Shown: in pieces, positions 42,968 through 51,412 of the stretch | Position numbering within the stretch: position 1 is the first letter of the stretch | How the letters are laid out: every line of letters begins with the position of its first letter | DNA from: Actinomycetota bacterium | Lineage (GTDB): Bacteria > Actinomycetota > Actinomycetes > S36-B12 > FW305-bin1 | Assembly (NCBI GenBank): GCA_004297305.1 | Contig: SCTR01000005.1 | Coordinates: 124,001 to 188,000, forward strand | Length of the DNA: 64,000 bases | Direction: 5' to 3' | The notes under the pieces: generated by a model | What the model saw: the letters and a program-made list of their open reading frames with translations, nothing else | What the model was told of the DNA's origin: nothing | The model's database searches: none | Position numbers and translations under genes: made by a program

Positions 42968-44035
42968 ATGACCGACGACCTGCGGGTTGCCCTGCTCGGC
43001 TACGGCCTGGCCGGCCGCGTCTTCCACCGGCCGCTGATCGCCGCGACACCAGGCCTCCGGCTGACCACGGTGGTCAGCGCAGACCCGACCCGGACCGCGC
43101 AGGCCAAGGCCGACACGGCCGGCATCAGGGTGGTCCCCGACACCGAGACGCTGTTCGCCGGACGGCTCGACGTCGACCTGGTGGTGGTCGCCTCGGCCAA
43201 CGCCGCCCACGTCGCTCAAGCGCGGCTCGCGATCGAGCACCGCCTGCCCGTCGTCGTCGACAAGCCGATGGCGCCCGACGCTCCGACGGCGCGGGACCTG
43301 GCCGACCGAGCGGAGGCCGCCGGCGTACCGCTGATCACCTTTCACAACCGGCGGTGGGACGGGGACCTGCTGACCGTGGCGGCACTGCTGCGCGACGACC
43401 GGCTGGGGCGGGTGCACCGGTTGGAGTCGCGGTTCGAACGCTGGCGCCCGGTGCCTCGCGACACGTGGCGGGAGAACGGGCCGCCGGAGGCCTTGCCCGG
43501 CGTGCTGTTCGACCTGGCCCCGCACCTGGTCGACCAGGCACAGGTGCTTCTCGGGCCGGTGACGTCGGTCTATGCGGAGGCCCGCACGGTGCGCCCCGGT
43601 TCGCGAGCGCACGACGACGCCTTCCTCGCCCTGACCCACCGCAGCGGCGCGGTGAGTCATCTGTGGTGTTCGGCGGCCGCCGCCGCCCAGGGGCCACGTT
43701 TCCGGGTGCTCGGTGACAGCGGCGGCTATCTGAAGTACGGGCTGGACCACCAGGAGCAGCAACTGCGCACCGGAGCCGATCCTGCCGCCCCCGGCTGGGG
43801 TATCGAACCTCCCGAGACCTGGGGGCGGCTGCTCCCCGGTGCCGGCGGGGACGGCGTACCGGTGCCGACCGCGGCCGGGGCATGGCCGCAGTTCTACGCC
43901 GCCGTCGAACGCTGCGTGCGCCACAATGGGGCCAATCCCGTTCCGCCGCAGGACGTCATCGCGACGACGGCAGTGATCGACGCAGCTCGGGCGTCCGCGG
44001 CCAGCGGCGGCGTCGTCAGCGTGGCAACTGGGTGA
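42968..44035 (+). CDS. Gfo/Idh/MocA-family oxidoreductase
   Basis: 355 aa. Rossmann motif ALLGYGLAGRVFHRP, the KP motif as VVDKPMAPD and the His in LFDLAPHLVDQAQ mark a sugar- or inositol-type dehydrogenase similar to YdgJ/YvaA scyllo-inositol enzymes. Substrate not deducible. The last 20 nt overlap the convergent transglutaminase-like gene. Confidence 0.88.
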   Translation: MTDDLRVALLGYGLAGRVFHRPLIAATPGLRLTTVVSADPTRTAQAKADTAGIRVVPDTETLFAGRLDVDLVVVASANAAHVAQARLAIEHRLPVVVDKPMAPDAPTARDLADRAEAAGVPLITFHNRRWDGDLLTVAALLRDDRLGRVHRLESRFERWRPVPRDTWRENGPPEALPGVLFDLAPHLVDQAQVLLGPVTSVYAEARTVRPGSRAHDDAFLALTHRSGAVSHLWCSAAAAAQGPRFRVLGDSGGYLKYGLDHQEQQLRTGADPAAPGWGIEPPETWGRLLPGAGGDGVPVPTAAGAWPQFYAAVERCVRHNGANPVPPQDVIATTAVIDAARASAASGGVVSVATG

Positions 44036-44870
44036 TCTCCACCGACACGCCGAGGGCTTCCGACCTGCCGCCGGCGTAGATGCCCTTCAACGGCGGGACG
44101 TCGTTGTAGTCACGCCCTCGCGCGACCGTGACATGGGCCTCGGCGACGTCACGCCGGTTCGTCGGATCGAAGGCCTCCCAGCCGCCGTCCCAGACCTCCA
44201 GCCACGAGTGGCTCTCGCCGACGACCGTCTCACCGACCGCGTCGTCCTCGTGGTGCAGGTAGCCGCTGACGTACCGCGCCGGGATACCGACCGCCCGCAG
44301 CAGCGACAACGCGGCATGGGTGAAGTCCTGGCAGACACCGTGTCCGACCGTCCACGCCTCATGAGCCGTGGTGAGCACGGTCGTGACGCCCGGGGTGTAG
44401 GTGAGCCGATCGTCGACCGCGCCCAGCGCGGCATCGACGGCCTCGCGGGGCGTGGGCAGCGCACGCAGCTCCGCTACCAGGTCCGACCGGTCCGGGTCCG
44501 CCGCAGCGTCGTCGACGTACGACGTCGTCGTCAGGAACTCGCACCACCGGTCGATCACTCCCGTGGCAGCCAGCTCGCCCCAACTCAGTCCGGGGGCTTC
44601 GCGGTGCCGCGACACGGTATCCACGGTCGAGGTCGACACGACCTCGAGTTCTCGATGCGGCGTGTGCGCGTCGAACGACTCGACCAGCGCGCCCCAATAG
44701 TCGACGTACATCTGCACCGGGGAACGCGGCAGGACAGCAAGTTCGTGGGAGATCAGCACCTGGCCCTCGCCGTCCTGCGGCGTCATCCGAACCTCGTTGA
44801 ACGACGCGGCGACCGAGGTCGCGTAGCGATATCCGGTGCGATGGCTCACCCGCAGCCGCCTGCCCGGCAT
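44016..44870 (-). CDS. Transglutaminase-like cysteine protease
   Basis: 284 aa. N-terminal beta domain (RRLRVSHRTGYRYATSV, NEVRMTPQD) then a transglutaminase-core domain with Cys in GVCQDFTH, His in SHSWLEVWD and Asp in FDPTN. Family members are predicted peptidases or amide-bond enzymes. ATG at 44870 overlaps the alpha-E stop as TGATG. Third gene of the ATP-grasp cluster. Confidence 0.9.
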   Translation of the reverse strand: MPGRRLRVSHRTGYRYATSVAASFNEVRMTPQDGEGQVLISHELAVLPRSPVQMYVDYWGALVESFDAHTPHRELEVVSTSTVDTVSRHREAPGLSWGELAATGVIDRWCEFLTTTSYVDDAAADPDRSDLVAELRALPTPREAVDAALGAVDDRLTYTPGVTTVLTTAHEAWTVGHGVCQDFTHAALSLLRAVGIPARYVSGYLHHEDDAVGETVVGESHSWLEVWDGGWEAFDPTNRRDVAEAHVTVARGRDYNDVPPLKGIYAGGRSEALGVSVEITQLPR

Positions 44871-45775
44871 CAGTGGCTCCACACGATCGTGCCGGCCTGC
44901 CGGAAGAAGCCCGAACTCACCACGTCCGAGGCCCGCTCGATGGCGACCTGCGCGTGCTCGGCGAGTCCGTCGATCTCCGCCGGACCGGGATCGACGGTGT
45001 ACTCCAGCAACGAGCGCAGCATTCCCACCTCGCGCAGCAGATCCCCACCGTCGGTCGAACCCGCCCGTTCGAGGCCGCGGACCGCTTCTTCGGCGTCGTG
45101 CGCAGCCACCCGCATCGAACGCGGGAAGGTCCCATCGACGACCAGGAAGGCGCGTACGGCATTGCCCTGCAGCGGGTTACGGGTCCGGAGGAAGGCCGAC
45201 AGCGCCCCGGCTGCGCGCAACGTGGCGACGGGTCCGCTCTGCGGCCACAACTGATCGTGCCGGACGCAGAGCATCCGCGCGGTCATGTCGATCCGTTCCA
45301 GCGAGCGGCCCAGCGCCAGGAACAGATACCCCTCGTCGCGCGACATGGTCCACTCGATGACGCCGTGCACCACCAGCAGCCGGTCGAGCACTCGGTACAA
45401 CGCGACCCCGGGGCTGGCGGCGAACGCCGTACCCCGGGTCAGCGCCAGGTGAGTGGCGTTGAGCGCCTCGAACACGTCGCCGGACAAGGCATCCCGGATC
45501 GCACGGGCGTTCTCCCGCGCGGCGGTCACCGAGCCGGTGATGGTCGCCGGCTCCGTCGGCCCACCGACGAGCGCGCGCACCAGCGCGGTGCCGGTGTTGA
45601 CGTCGACGTGCGGCATCGACAACGCGTCGAGCAGGACCGCGCACGCCACGTCCTCGTTGACGGTGCGGTCCTCGACGAGCAGCTGATGGTGCTCGGCCAG
45701 CAGTCGGGCGGTCGCCTCCGCGCGCTCGACGTACCGGCCGATCCAGAAGAACGACTCGGCGATCCGGCTCAGCAT
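44870..45775 (-). CDS. Alpha-E domain protein
   Basis: 301 aa, almost all helical. Starts MLSRIAESFFWIGRYVERAE, the hallmark of the alpha-E family, and repeats a similar Glu/Arg pattern in LFLALGRSLERIDMTARML. Biochemical role unknown; always found with ATP-grasp and transglutaminase-like partners. Its start overlaps the ATP-grasp 3' end by 7 nt. Confidence 0.92.
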   Translation of the reverse strand: MLSRIAESFFWIGRYVERAEATARLLAEHHQLLVEDRTVNEDVACAVLLDALSMPHVDVNTGTALVRALVGGPTEPATITGSVTAARENARAIRDALSGDVFEALNATHLALTRGTAFAASPGVALYRVLDRLLVVHGVIEWTMSRDEGYLFLALGRSLERIDMTARMLCVRHDQLWPQSGPVATLRAAGALSAFLRTRNPLQGNAVRAFLVVDGTFPRSMRVAAHDAEEAVRGLERAGSTDGGDLLREVGMLRSLLEYTVDPGPAEIDGLAEHAQVAIERASDVVSSGFFRQAGTIVWSH

Positions 45776-47406
45776 CGGCTCGACCCTTCGGCCGGGTCGC
45801 CCTGCTGTTGCTGTTGTCCCTCTTGCTGTCGCAGTCGTTCGTCGAGCGGGACGGGCGCGTGCGCCCGGGCGACCACGGACGCCGACACCCGCTCCACCCG
45901 CGGGACCGGTGCGGGAACCGGACGACCACCCGGCAGGGCGTCGTCCTCGAGGACCCAGGTGTCCTTGGAACCGCCACCCTGACTGGAGTTGACGACCAGG
46001 GAACCCTCGGGCAGCGCGACCCGGGTCAGTCCGCCGGGCAATACGAAGATGTGCTCGCCGTCGTTGACCGCGAACGGTCGCAGGTCCACATGCCGCGGGA
46101 CGAGGCGCCCACCGTCGACGGCGGTCGGACAGGTCGAGAAGGTCACGATCGGCTGGGCGATCCAGTTACGAGGATCCGCGGTGATCCGCTTGGCGGCGGC
46201 AGCCAGTTCGATCTCGGTAGCCCGCGATCCGATGATCAGGCCGTAGCCGCCGGAGCCGTCGGTCGGCTTGATCACCATGCGGTCCAGTCGATCCAGCACG
46301 TGGGCGAGCTGATCGGGATCCTGCAGGTTGTACGTCGTCACGTTGGGCAGGATCGGCGCCTCGTCGAGGTAGTACGCGATGAGATCGGGAACGTACGGGT
46401 AGACCGCCTTGTCGTCGGCCACACCGTTGCCCACCGCGTTGGCGATCGTGACCCGTCCCGCCCGCGCGGCGTTGAGCAAGCCCGGTACGCCCAGCAGCGA
46501 GTCCGGCCGGAAATGGACCGGATCGAGGAACTCGTCGTCGATGCGACGGTAGATGACATGGACCGGTTGCGGCCCGTTCGTCGTACGCAACCAGACCTGA
46601 TCGTCGCGGCAGAACAGATCGCGCCCTTCGACCAGCTCCACGCCCATCCGGCGGGCGAGGAAGGCGTGTTCGTAGTGCGCTGCGTTGTGGACGCCGGGGG
46701 TCAGCACGGCGATGGTGGGGTCGTCGATGCCCGCCGGAGCCGCCGCCTGCAATGCCTCCAACAGCCGTTCCGGGTACGCATCGACCGGACGCACCCGGTG
46801 CCCGCCGAACACCTCGGGGATGACGTGCGCCAGCGTGCGGCGGTTCTCCAGGACGTACGACACCCCGCTCGGGTTGCGCAGGTTGTCCTCGAGGACCAGG
46901 AACTCGCCACGTTCGTCGCGGATGAGGTCGATGCCGGCGATGTGGATCCGGACCCCGTTGGGGGGCGCGATGCCCCAGGCATCGCGGTGGAAGTGCGTCG
47001 AACTGGTCACCAGCCGGCGCGGCACGATCCCGTCGGCGAGCACCTCGCCCGGCCCGTAGATGTCGGCCAGGAAGGCCTCGAGCGCTCTGATCCGTTGGGC
47101 CACACCACTTTCGACTCGACGCCACTCTTCGGCGGTGATGATCCGCGGCACCAGGTCCAGCGGCAGCGGCCGCTCCCGTCCCGACAGGGTGAACGTGATG
47201 CCCTGCCGGTCCAGGTAGGCGTCACGCAGATTGGCGCGCTCGGCGAGGTCGTCGGGTCCGATGCCGTCGAGCGCGCGGGCCAGCGCGTCGTGAGCCGGTC
47301 GCACCGGCCCGGGCGTGCCGTCGGGCGCGGCCTGGTACATCTCGTCGTACGGCCGAGGAGGACCAGCCGGGGTGGGGACGATCCCGGGTTCGGTCACCGC
47401 AGTCAT
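45769..47406 (-). CDS. Circularly permuted ATP-grasp protein
   Basis: 545 aa. LVLEDNLRNPSGVSYVLENR, LTPGVHNAAHYEHAFLAR, VIYRRIDDEFLDP, NAVGNGVADDKAVYPY and VIKPTDGSGGYGL are the conserved blocks of this family. Predicted to form a peptide or amide bond at ATP cost. Residues 505-545 are a polar tail with a Gln run. ATG at 47406 has a G-rich site upstream; an earlier start at 47448 is less likely. First gene of a three-gene operon. Confidence 0.92.
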   Translation of the reverse strand: MTAVTEPGIVPTPAGPPRPYDEMYQAAPDGTPGPVRPAHDALARALDGIGPDDLAERANLRDAYLDRQGITFTLSGRERPLPLDLVPRIITAEEWRRVESGVAQRIRALEAFLADIYGPGEVLADGIVPRRLVTSSTHFHRDAWGIAPPNGVRIHIAGIDLIRDERGEFLVLEDNLRNPSGVSYVLENRRTLAHVIPEVFGGHRVRPVDAYPERLLEALQAAAPAGIDDPTIAVLTPGVHNAAHYEHAFLARRMGVELVEGRDLFCRDDQVWLRTTNGPQPVHVIYRRIDDEFLDPVHFRPDSLLGVPGLLNAARAGRVTIANAVGNGVADDKAVYPYVPDLIAYYLDEAPILPNVTTYNLQDPDQLAHVLDRLDRMVIKPTDGSGGYGLIIGSRATEIELAAAAKRITADPRNWIAQPIVTFSTCPTAVDGGRLVPRHVDLRPFAVNDGEHIFVLPGGLTRVALPEGSLVVNSSQGGGSKDTWVLEDDALPGGRPVPAPVPRVERVSASVVARAHAPVPLDERLRQQEGQQQQQGDPAEGSSRC

Positions 47407-47931
47407 CCCACCCCCAGGCGTCAGTACGTCGGGCGTGCCCGGGGGCACCCTGCCGTTGTAGGGGAACAGCGTTTCGCGGGCTTTTCGTGGTGGTTACGGC
47501 TGTGTGCCGGCGGCTCGGCCTTCACGACCGGGCCGTTGGGGCGAACCGTGCGACGAGCGTAGTGCGCCAGAGCGATCTTGTCGCTGGTTCAGCTCGACCC
47601 CGGTCGCGGCCGCGGCCCGCCGGGGTTCAGGGCACCCGACGGACCGCGGCGCACCACCGGCAGTTCCGCGACGGAACGGGTGGCGCGAAGGGAGATCTCC
47701 CGCGAGAAGCCTGCCCGTCGGCAGGGGCCCGCCGCCACCGACCGAAGGTCGACTTCTGCCCACCGGATCGGTCTACCCCGGCCGGCCGTGCCCGTCGCGC
47801 TGCGGCAGATCATGATCACGCTGGGTCGGGGCGACCGGGTCCAGCCGGCCGAGACGAGGCCAGACATGCCGCAGGATGGAGGAGCCACACCGAATTGGCA
47901 CCCGCGGTACCGAGGCATCCGAGGAGGAGCC
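47407..47931. promoter_or_regulatory. Divergent intergenic region with palindromes
   Basis: 525 nt without a convincing gene. It carries GTGCCC-GG-GGGCAC at 47435-47448 (leader of the ATP-grasp operon), GTTCCG-CGA-CGGAAC at 47663-47677 and the perfect 12-bp palindrome GGGAGATCTCCC at 47690-47701. These may be operators for the divergent units. GAGGAGGAG ahead of 47932 is the next ribosome-binding site. Confidence 0.5.
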
Positions 47932-48237
47932 ATGGCTGGCGACGACGACATCGAACGGCTGCTGCGCGAGGTGGAGGCAGCCAACAGCGGGAGTCCCGCG
48001 GCGGTAGGCCGTGAGCCGGCCCGCTCACGGCCGAAGGACGCCGCGCAGCAGGCCGACTCGCCTGGCGGTGTCGGCCGGTTCCGCTTCGCGGTGATGGCGG
48101 CGCTCGTCATGGCGGTGCCGACCGGCTTGCTCGGCCTCTTCCTGCCCTTCGTCGGATCGTTCCAGCTCGCGATCGGCGGGGCGATCGGCGCCTTCGCGAC
48201 CGCCGCAGTCGCCGGGCCACCGCGCTGGCTGCGCTGA
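47932..48237 (+). CDS. Small membrane protein, function unknown
   Basis: 101 aa. An acidic, then Pro/Arg-rich N-terminal half (DDIERLLREVEAANSG) is followed by two close hydrophobic segments (FRFAVMAALVMAVPTGLLGL and FVGSFQLAIGGAIGAFATAA). GAGGAGGAG precedes the ATG, a very strong site. No family recognised. It marks the last clearly chromosomal gene before the accessory segment. Confidence 0.7.
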   Translation: MAGDDDIERLLREVEAANSGSPAAVGREPARSRPKDAAQQADSPGGVGRFRFAVMAALVMAVPTGLLGLFLPFVGSFQLAIGGAIGAFATAAVAGPPRWLR

Positions 48238-48362
48238 CTGCCGATACAGCGGTGAGCCACCGGCGGTGGTCCACCCGGCGGGGGCACACCGACATGTGGC
48301 CGTCAGGGTGCGGCGCGAGGGACTTCGCGTGGCTGAGACACGCGAGCCACTGCTGGAGGAGA

Positions 48363-48761
48363 TTGAGGCGTCGCGGTTGTCGCGTTGGCCGGCTGCAGCG
48401 GAGCTGCTACCAACACGACCCCGTTGGAGACGCCAAGCGCGTCAACTGCGGCGAGTAGGCGACGACATCTCCCGCGGCGGCCCCCACCCCGCCGCCTGCG
48501 GCACCCACGAAGGCCCCGCCACCGCCCCCACCGACGACCGTTGCCCCGGCCGACGCATCGATCACGGTACCGAACGGCGTCGGGATGAACTACCAGGCCG
48601 CCCAGGACATCTGGCGCGCCGCGGGTCTCCATGTCCTCCCAGCGAACGATGCCACGGGCGCCAACAGGCTTCCTCTCATCGACTCGAACTGGGTCGTACT
48701 CGCGCAGGAGCCGGCTGCGGGCACCAAGGTTGAAACCGACTCAACGATCACACGACAGTGA
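48363..48761 (+). pseudogene. Broken PASTA-domain lipoprotein
   Basis: Three pieces of one lipoprotein are visible in two frames. A hydrophobic stretch with lipobox VVALAGCSG (near 48370-48400) and a Thr/Ser-rich start lie in one frame. From about 48459 a Pro-rich linker and a PASTA-like domain (ITVPNGVGMNYQAAQDIW, then LPLIDSNWVVLAQEPAAG) run in another to a TGA at 48759. An in-frame TAG at 48456 and no usable start in the lipobox frame mean at least two lesions. The product would have been an exported binding protein. Left boundary approximate. Confidence 0.6.
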
Positions 48762-48874
48762 AGAAGTACACGGACAAGTAGGTCGGTTGGGCGTAACCAT
48801 CGCACACGTCGGTAGCGCTAGCGTTCGCAATGCACGGCGCAGTGCCGTGCCGGGAATCACGGGGGCCAATCGCG

Positions 48875-49846
48875 ATGATGGCTCAGGCCAACCCGCACTG
48901 GGTTCGCAATGGCTGGGGTCATCGTGTGACGACGGTCGACAGCTTGATGCGTGCTGTCTCACGAATCGGAACGTTGCAACGCGGGCGCCGCTACGTCTGG
49001 CGGGGCATGCCGAACTACAAGTGGCCGGTCCAGTCAGCGCTCTATCGCTGGCTGTTGGAGGTCGGCGTGTCGGAGTTCCCTAGCGAGAAGGAGGTCCGAT
49101 CCTGGGAGGCCGCTATCCTCGATCGGGCGAGGTCCTGGGGCATCGACGTCGAGCTGGGCCCCTCCGCGACGGATCTTCACATGCTGGCGCTGCTCCAGCA
49201 CCACGGGCTACCGACACGTCTCGTCGACGTTACGGACAACCCCATGACTGCCCTCTGGTTCGCCTGCCAGCCGTCGGGCAACGGTGGGGATACAACCGCC
49301 GCACTGGTTGCGATCGACGTCACCGGGATTTGCGAGTACGGCACATACCAGCCGTGGGCTTCGCCCACGTACGCAATGAGAACGAGTCCTCTGAGTTGGT
49401 CGTTGCACGAGGCCTTGGCAGACTCCGCCGCGAGAAACGTTCCGTTTCTCGTGCGACCAACGCTCCCGGATGCTCGAATGCGGGCACAGGAAGGCCTCTT
49501 CATCTCGGGTGCGGTCCCAGACGGGCCACCTGCTTCGGGCGTCCAAGGCTTCCCGCTACTGGGGCGCAAGGCCCCCGGTGCTAGCGCACTAAGGACGCTG
49601 TTCAGTCCGGAGGAGCGGAAGCGAGGCAGACCGAGAGGGCTCCCATTCTGCGTCCTCACGATCACAACTCCCCTGAAGGGCCGCGTTCTTGAGCACCTCG
49701 CTGACTTCCACCACAAGACTGAGCGGCGGCTATTTCCCGACGTCGACGGACTGAGGCAGGCGTTCGAGCGTGGGAACCTGAATCTGCAGCCGATTGATGA
49801 GGACCTACTCATGTACCCGGACGTGGCGGGCCCTCTGTTGCATTAG
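48875..49846 (+). CDS. FRG-domain protein
   Basis: 323 aa. The FRG hallmark is present: YVWRGMPNYKWPVQSALYR early, then LQHHGLPTRLVDVTDNPMTA, then TALVAIDVTG, and a late GLFISGA. FRG domains occur alone or fused in bacteria and phages, often near defence genes; activity is unproven. Base composition is a little lower in GC than flanking core genes. Start uncertain: ATG at 48875 follows a GGGGG, but 48830 is also open. Its TAG overlaps the stop of the convergent minus-strand frame. Confidence 0.8.
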   Translation: MMAQANPHWVRNGWGHRVTTVDSLMRAVSRIGTLQRGRRYVWRGMPNYKWPVQSALYRWLLEVGVSEFPSEKEVRSWEAAILDRARSWGIDVELGPSATDLHMLALLQHHGLPTRLVDVTDNPMTALWFACQPSGNGGDTTAALVAIDVTGICEYGTYQPWASPTYAMRTSPLSWSLHEALADSAARNVPFLVRPTLPDARMRAQEGLFISGAVPDGPPASGVQGFPLLGRKAPGASALRTLFSPEERKRGRPRGLPFCVLTITTPLKGRVLEHLADFHHKTERRLFPDVDGLRQAFERGNLNLQPIDEDLLMYPDVAGPLLH

Positions 49847-50034
49847 TGGTTGTGCGAGTTCAGGTGTGAGTCGATGCGGACGTTGGTGCCGCGCACGTCG
49901 TTGAGGTCGGCCATGCGGCCGGACTGGGCGCGCTGCTCGCGCTTGACGTCCTCTAGGAGCCGGACGACGTCGGGGAGTGCCAGCCCGCCGTTGGCGTCGG
50001 GTTGGATCTGAGCGGTGCGTTCGCGCGAGGTGAT
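49843..50034 (-). CDS. Orphan small coding stretch, start unclear
   Basis: 63 codons with strong G/C third positions, encoding a hydrophilic helical peptide (ALPDVVRLLEDVKREQRAQS in the middle, ending HLNSHNH). There is no ATG, GTG or TTG ahead of it in frame back to the TAG of the upstream gene at 50101; the first ATG is internal (MADLND). So it may be the tail of a broken gene or start at a rare codon such as ATC. Its TAA (49843-49845) overlaps the FRG gene stop. No family recognised. Confidence 0.4.
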   Translation of the reverse strand: MTSRERTAQIQPDANGGLALPDVVRLLEDVKREQRAQSGRMADLNDVRGTNVRIDSHLNSHNH

Positions 50035-50100
50035 GGCCGTTGTCGGTTTCGCGATCGGGGACCCCGTGCCCCCGGCTGTGGAGGGGAGCCGACGCCGCGG

Positions 50101-50827
50101 CTACTCGCCTTGGTCTAGTTCGCGGGGGGGCTCGAAGCCATCCCGGTACCAAGGCACCCTGAACATGTTGAACATCGAGGTTGGGACTATCGGCGCGACG
50201 GTTCCCAGGGCGTTGCCGGCATGCGAGAGGCGGTAGTACTTGCGCACCAGGGTCCCGAGCCCGTCAAGCGCTGAGTTGACTTCGTTGAAGGTGGGGCTGC
50301 GGTCGTCGCTGAGTGGGGTATTCGCCCCGGTGCGCGATCACCTGGTTCGTGTAGTCGACGACCGGCTTGGCGATCGAGAAGAGCCGGTCGAGGTCCTGTC
50401 TGAGCAGAGTCGGGTCGAGGCACTGCCCACCGGGACCGGCGAAGATGTCGAAGGAGCTGCGAGCGGCGGCCTCGACCAGACGGTCTGGGTCTCCCCGTCC
50501 CTCGAAGTCGGACTGGACCCTCAGTCGGTACACCGGGTAGGTGATCGACTCGGCGTGGCGGCTGAGGTACCGAAGACTTCGCGCGAGGCTGCGGACGTCC
50601 TTCCGGTCGTCGGCTTCGACCCGGACGCTCATGCAGATGGTGACGATGTAGGTACGCAGGAGATAGTCCTGCATGACGGGGTGCTGCGGGACTTCGGAGT
50701 GTCGCAGCATCCCGATGATCGCGCGCCAGGTCCACCGGTACTGGAAGGCTCGCATCACCGCGCCCAAGCTGTCCTCGAACTGCTCGGACCAGGCGGCGAG
50801 ACGATCGGCGCCGGGGTGCTCAGACAC
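50101..50827 (-). pseudogene. HEPN/AbiU2-like gene with one frameshift
   Basis: GTG at 50827 starts a frame of about 170 codons (TYIVTICMSVRVEADDR, then VVDYTNQVIAHRG) that loses sense at a run of four G (50315-50318). The other frame continues the same protein (SPTFNEVNSALDGLGTLVRK to RELDQGE) to a TAG at 50101. A single-base change restores about 240 aa. The helical pattern and IAHR motif resemble HEPN proteins of the AbiU2 abortive-infection type, but the Arg of Rx4-6H is Asn. Either a real lesion or a read error. Family call is inference. Confidence 0.5.
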
Positions 50828-50881
50828 GCGAAGATCGTAGGGCGTCCGCGTCAGGCCAACGAGGGACCTGCAACGCGCAGG

Positions 50882-51050
50882 TCAGCGGCCGAGGACCTTC
50901 GGGTTCCGGAAGGGCTTGAGGGCGATCCGGTCGCCCTTGGAGGCGTTACAGCCTCGGTGGGCCAGCCTGGCGTTGGCCCGGTCGAACGGGTGACCGCCGT
51001 TCGCCAGCGCGACTAAGTGTCCACGGTCCGACTCATGCGGTGAGTGCGAG
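50882..51050 (-). pseudogene. C-terminal fragment of an HNH nuclease
   Basis: The frame ending at 50882 reads HLVALANGGHPFDRANARLA then HRGCNASKGDR, which is the second half of an HNH/McrA-type nuclease. The N-terminal half and the first Cys pair are missing; the fragment abuts the end of the Panacea remnant, which it partly overlaps in another frame. Looks like a deletion junction. Left part of the boundary is approximate. Confidence 0.6.
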
Positions 51051-51328
51051 GCAACGAGCGTCGATCGTCTCGCGTTCAGATGATCTGAGGTTGGCCGACG
51101 TGCCCCACGGCCACGAGTCGACGGTGAAGGTGCCTCGGTGGTGGTCGAAGAGTTCGTAGACGACAGGGCCGTTGGCCACGCCTGGATCCGCTCCGGGAAG
51201 AGTGGCTCGTCGTCCCAGACGAGGTGCCACGCCTGGGAGTAGTAGACGAGCTTCTGCAGCTTCATCGAGGACATGCGGCCGTGCCGCTCGATGATGTACG
51301 CCGCGACGTCCTGGACTGACCTAGCCAC
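51033..51328 (-). pseudogene. Panacea (SocA/GepA-like, DUF4065) remnant
   Basis: GTG at 51328 begins VQDVAAYIIERHGRMSSMK, then LQKLVYYSQAWHLVW, the Panacea start found in phage proteins and proteolysis-promoting or antitoxin proteins. Near 51176 the frame shifts (one G short in TGGCC); the second frame supplies ANGPVVYELFDHHRG and ERETIDA, the expected next blocks. It then stops at 51033, missing the last third of the domain. Panacea proteins serve as antitoxins to varied toxins; no intact toxin is seen. Confidence 0.7.
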
Positions 51329-51412
51329 GTTCAGCTCCCCGCGCTGTTCGGCTGTCCATCCGGTCGAATGCTAGCGGAAGGCTCCAGGTTCGCTGGCTAC
51401 GACATCGCCTGG

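Noticed and set aside
47494-47763. 89-codon minus-strand frame upstream of the ATP-grasp gene
   Set aside because: No start signal, no similarity, composition of a random GC-rich frame.
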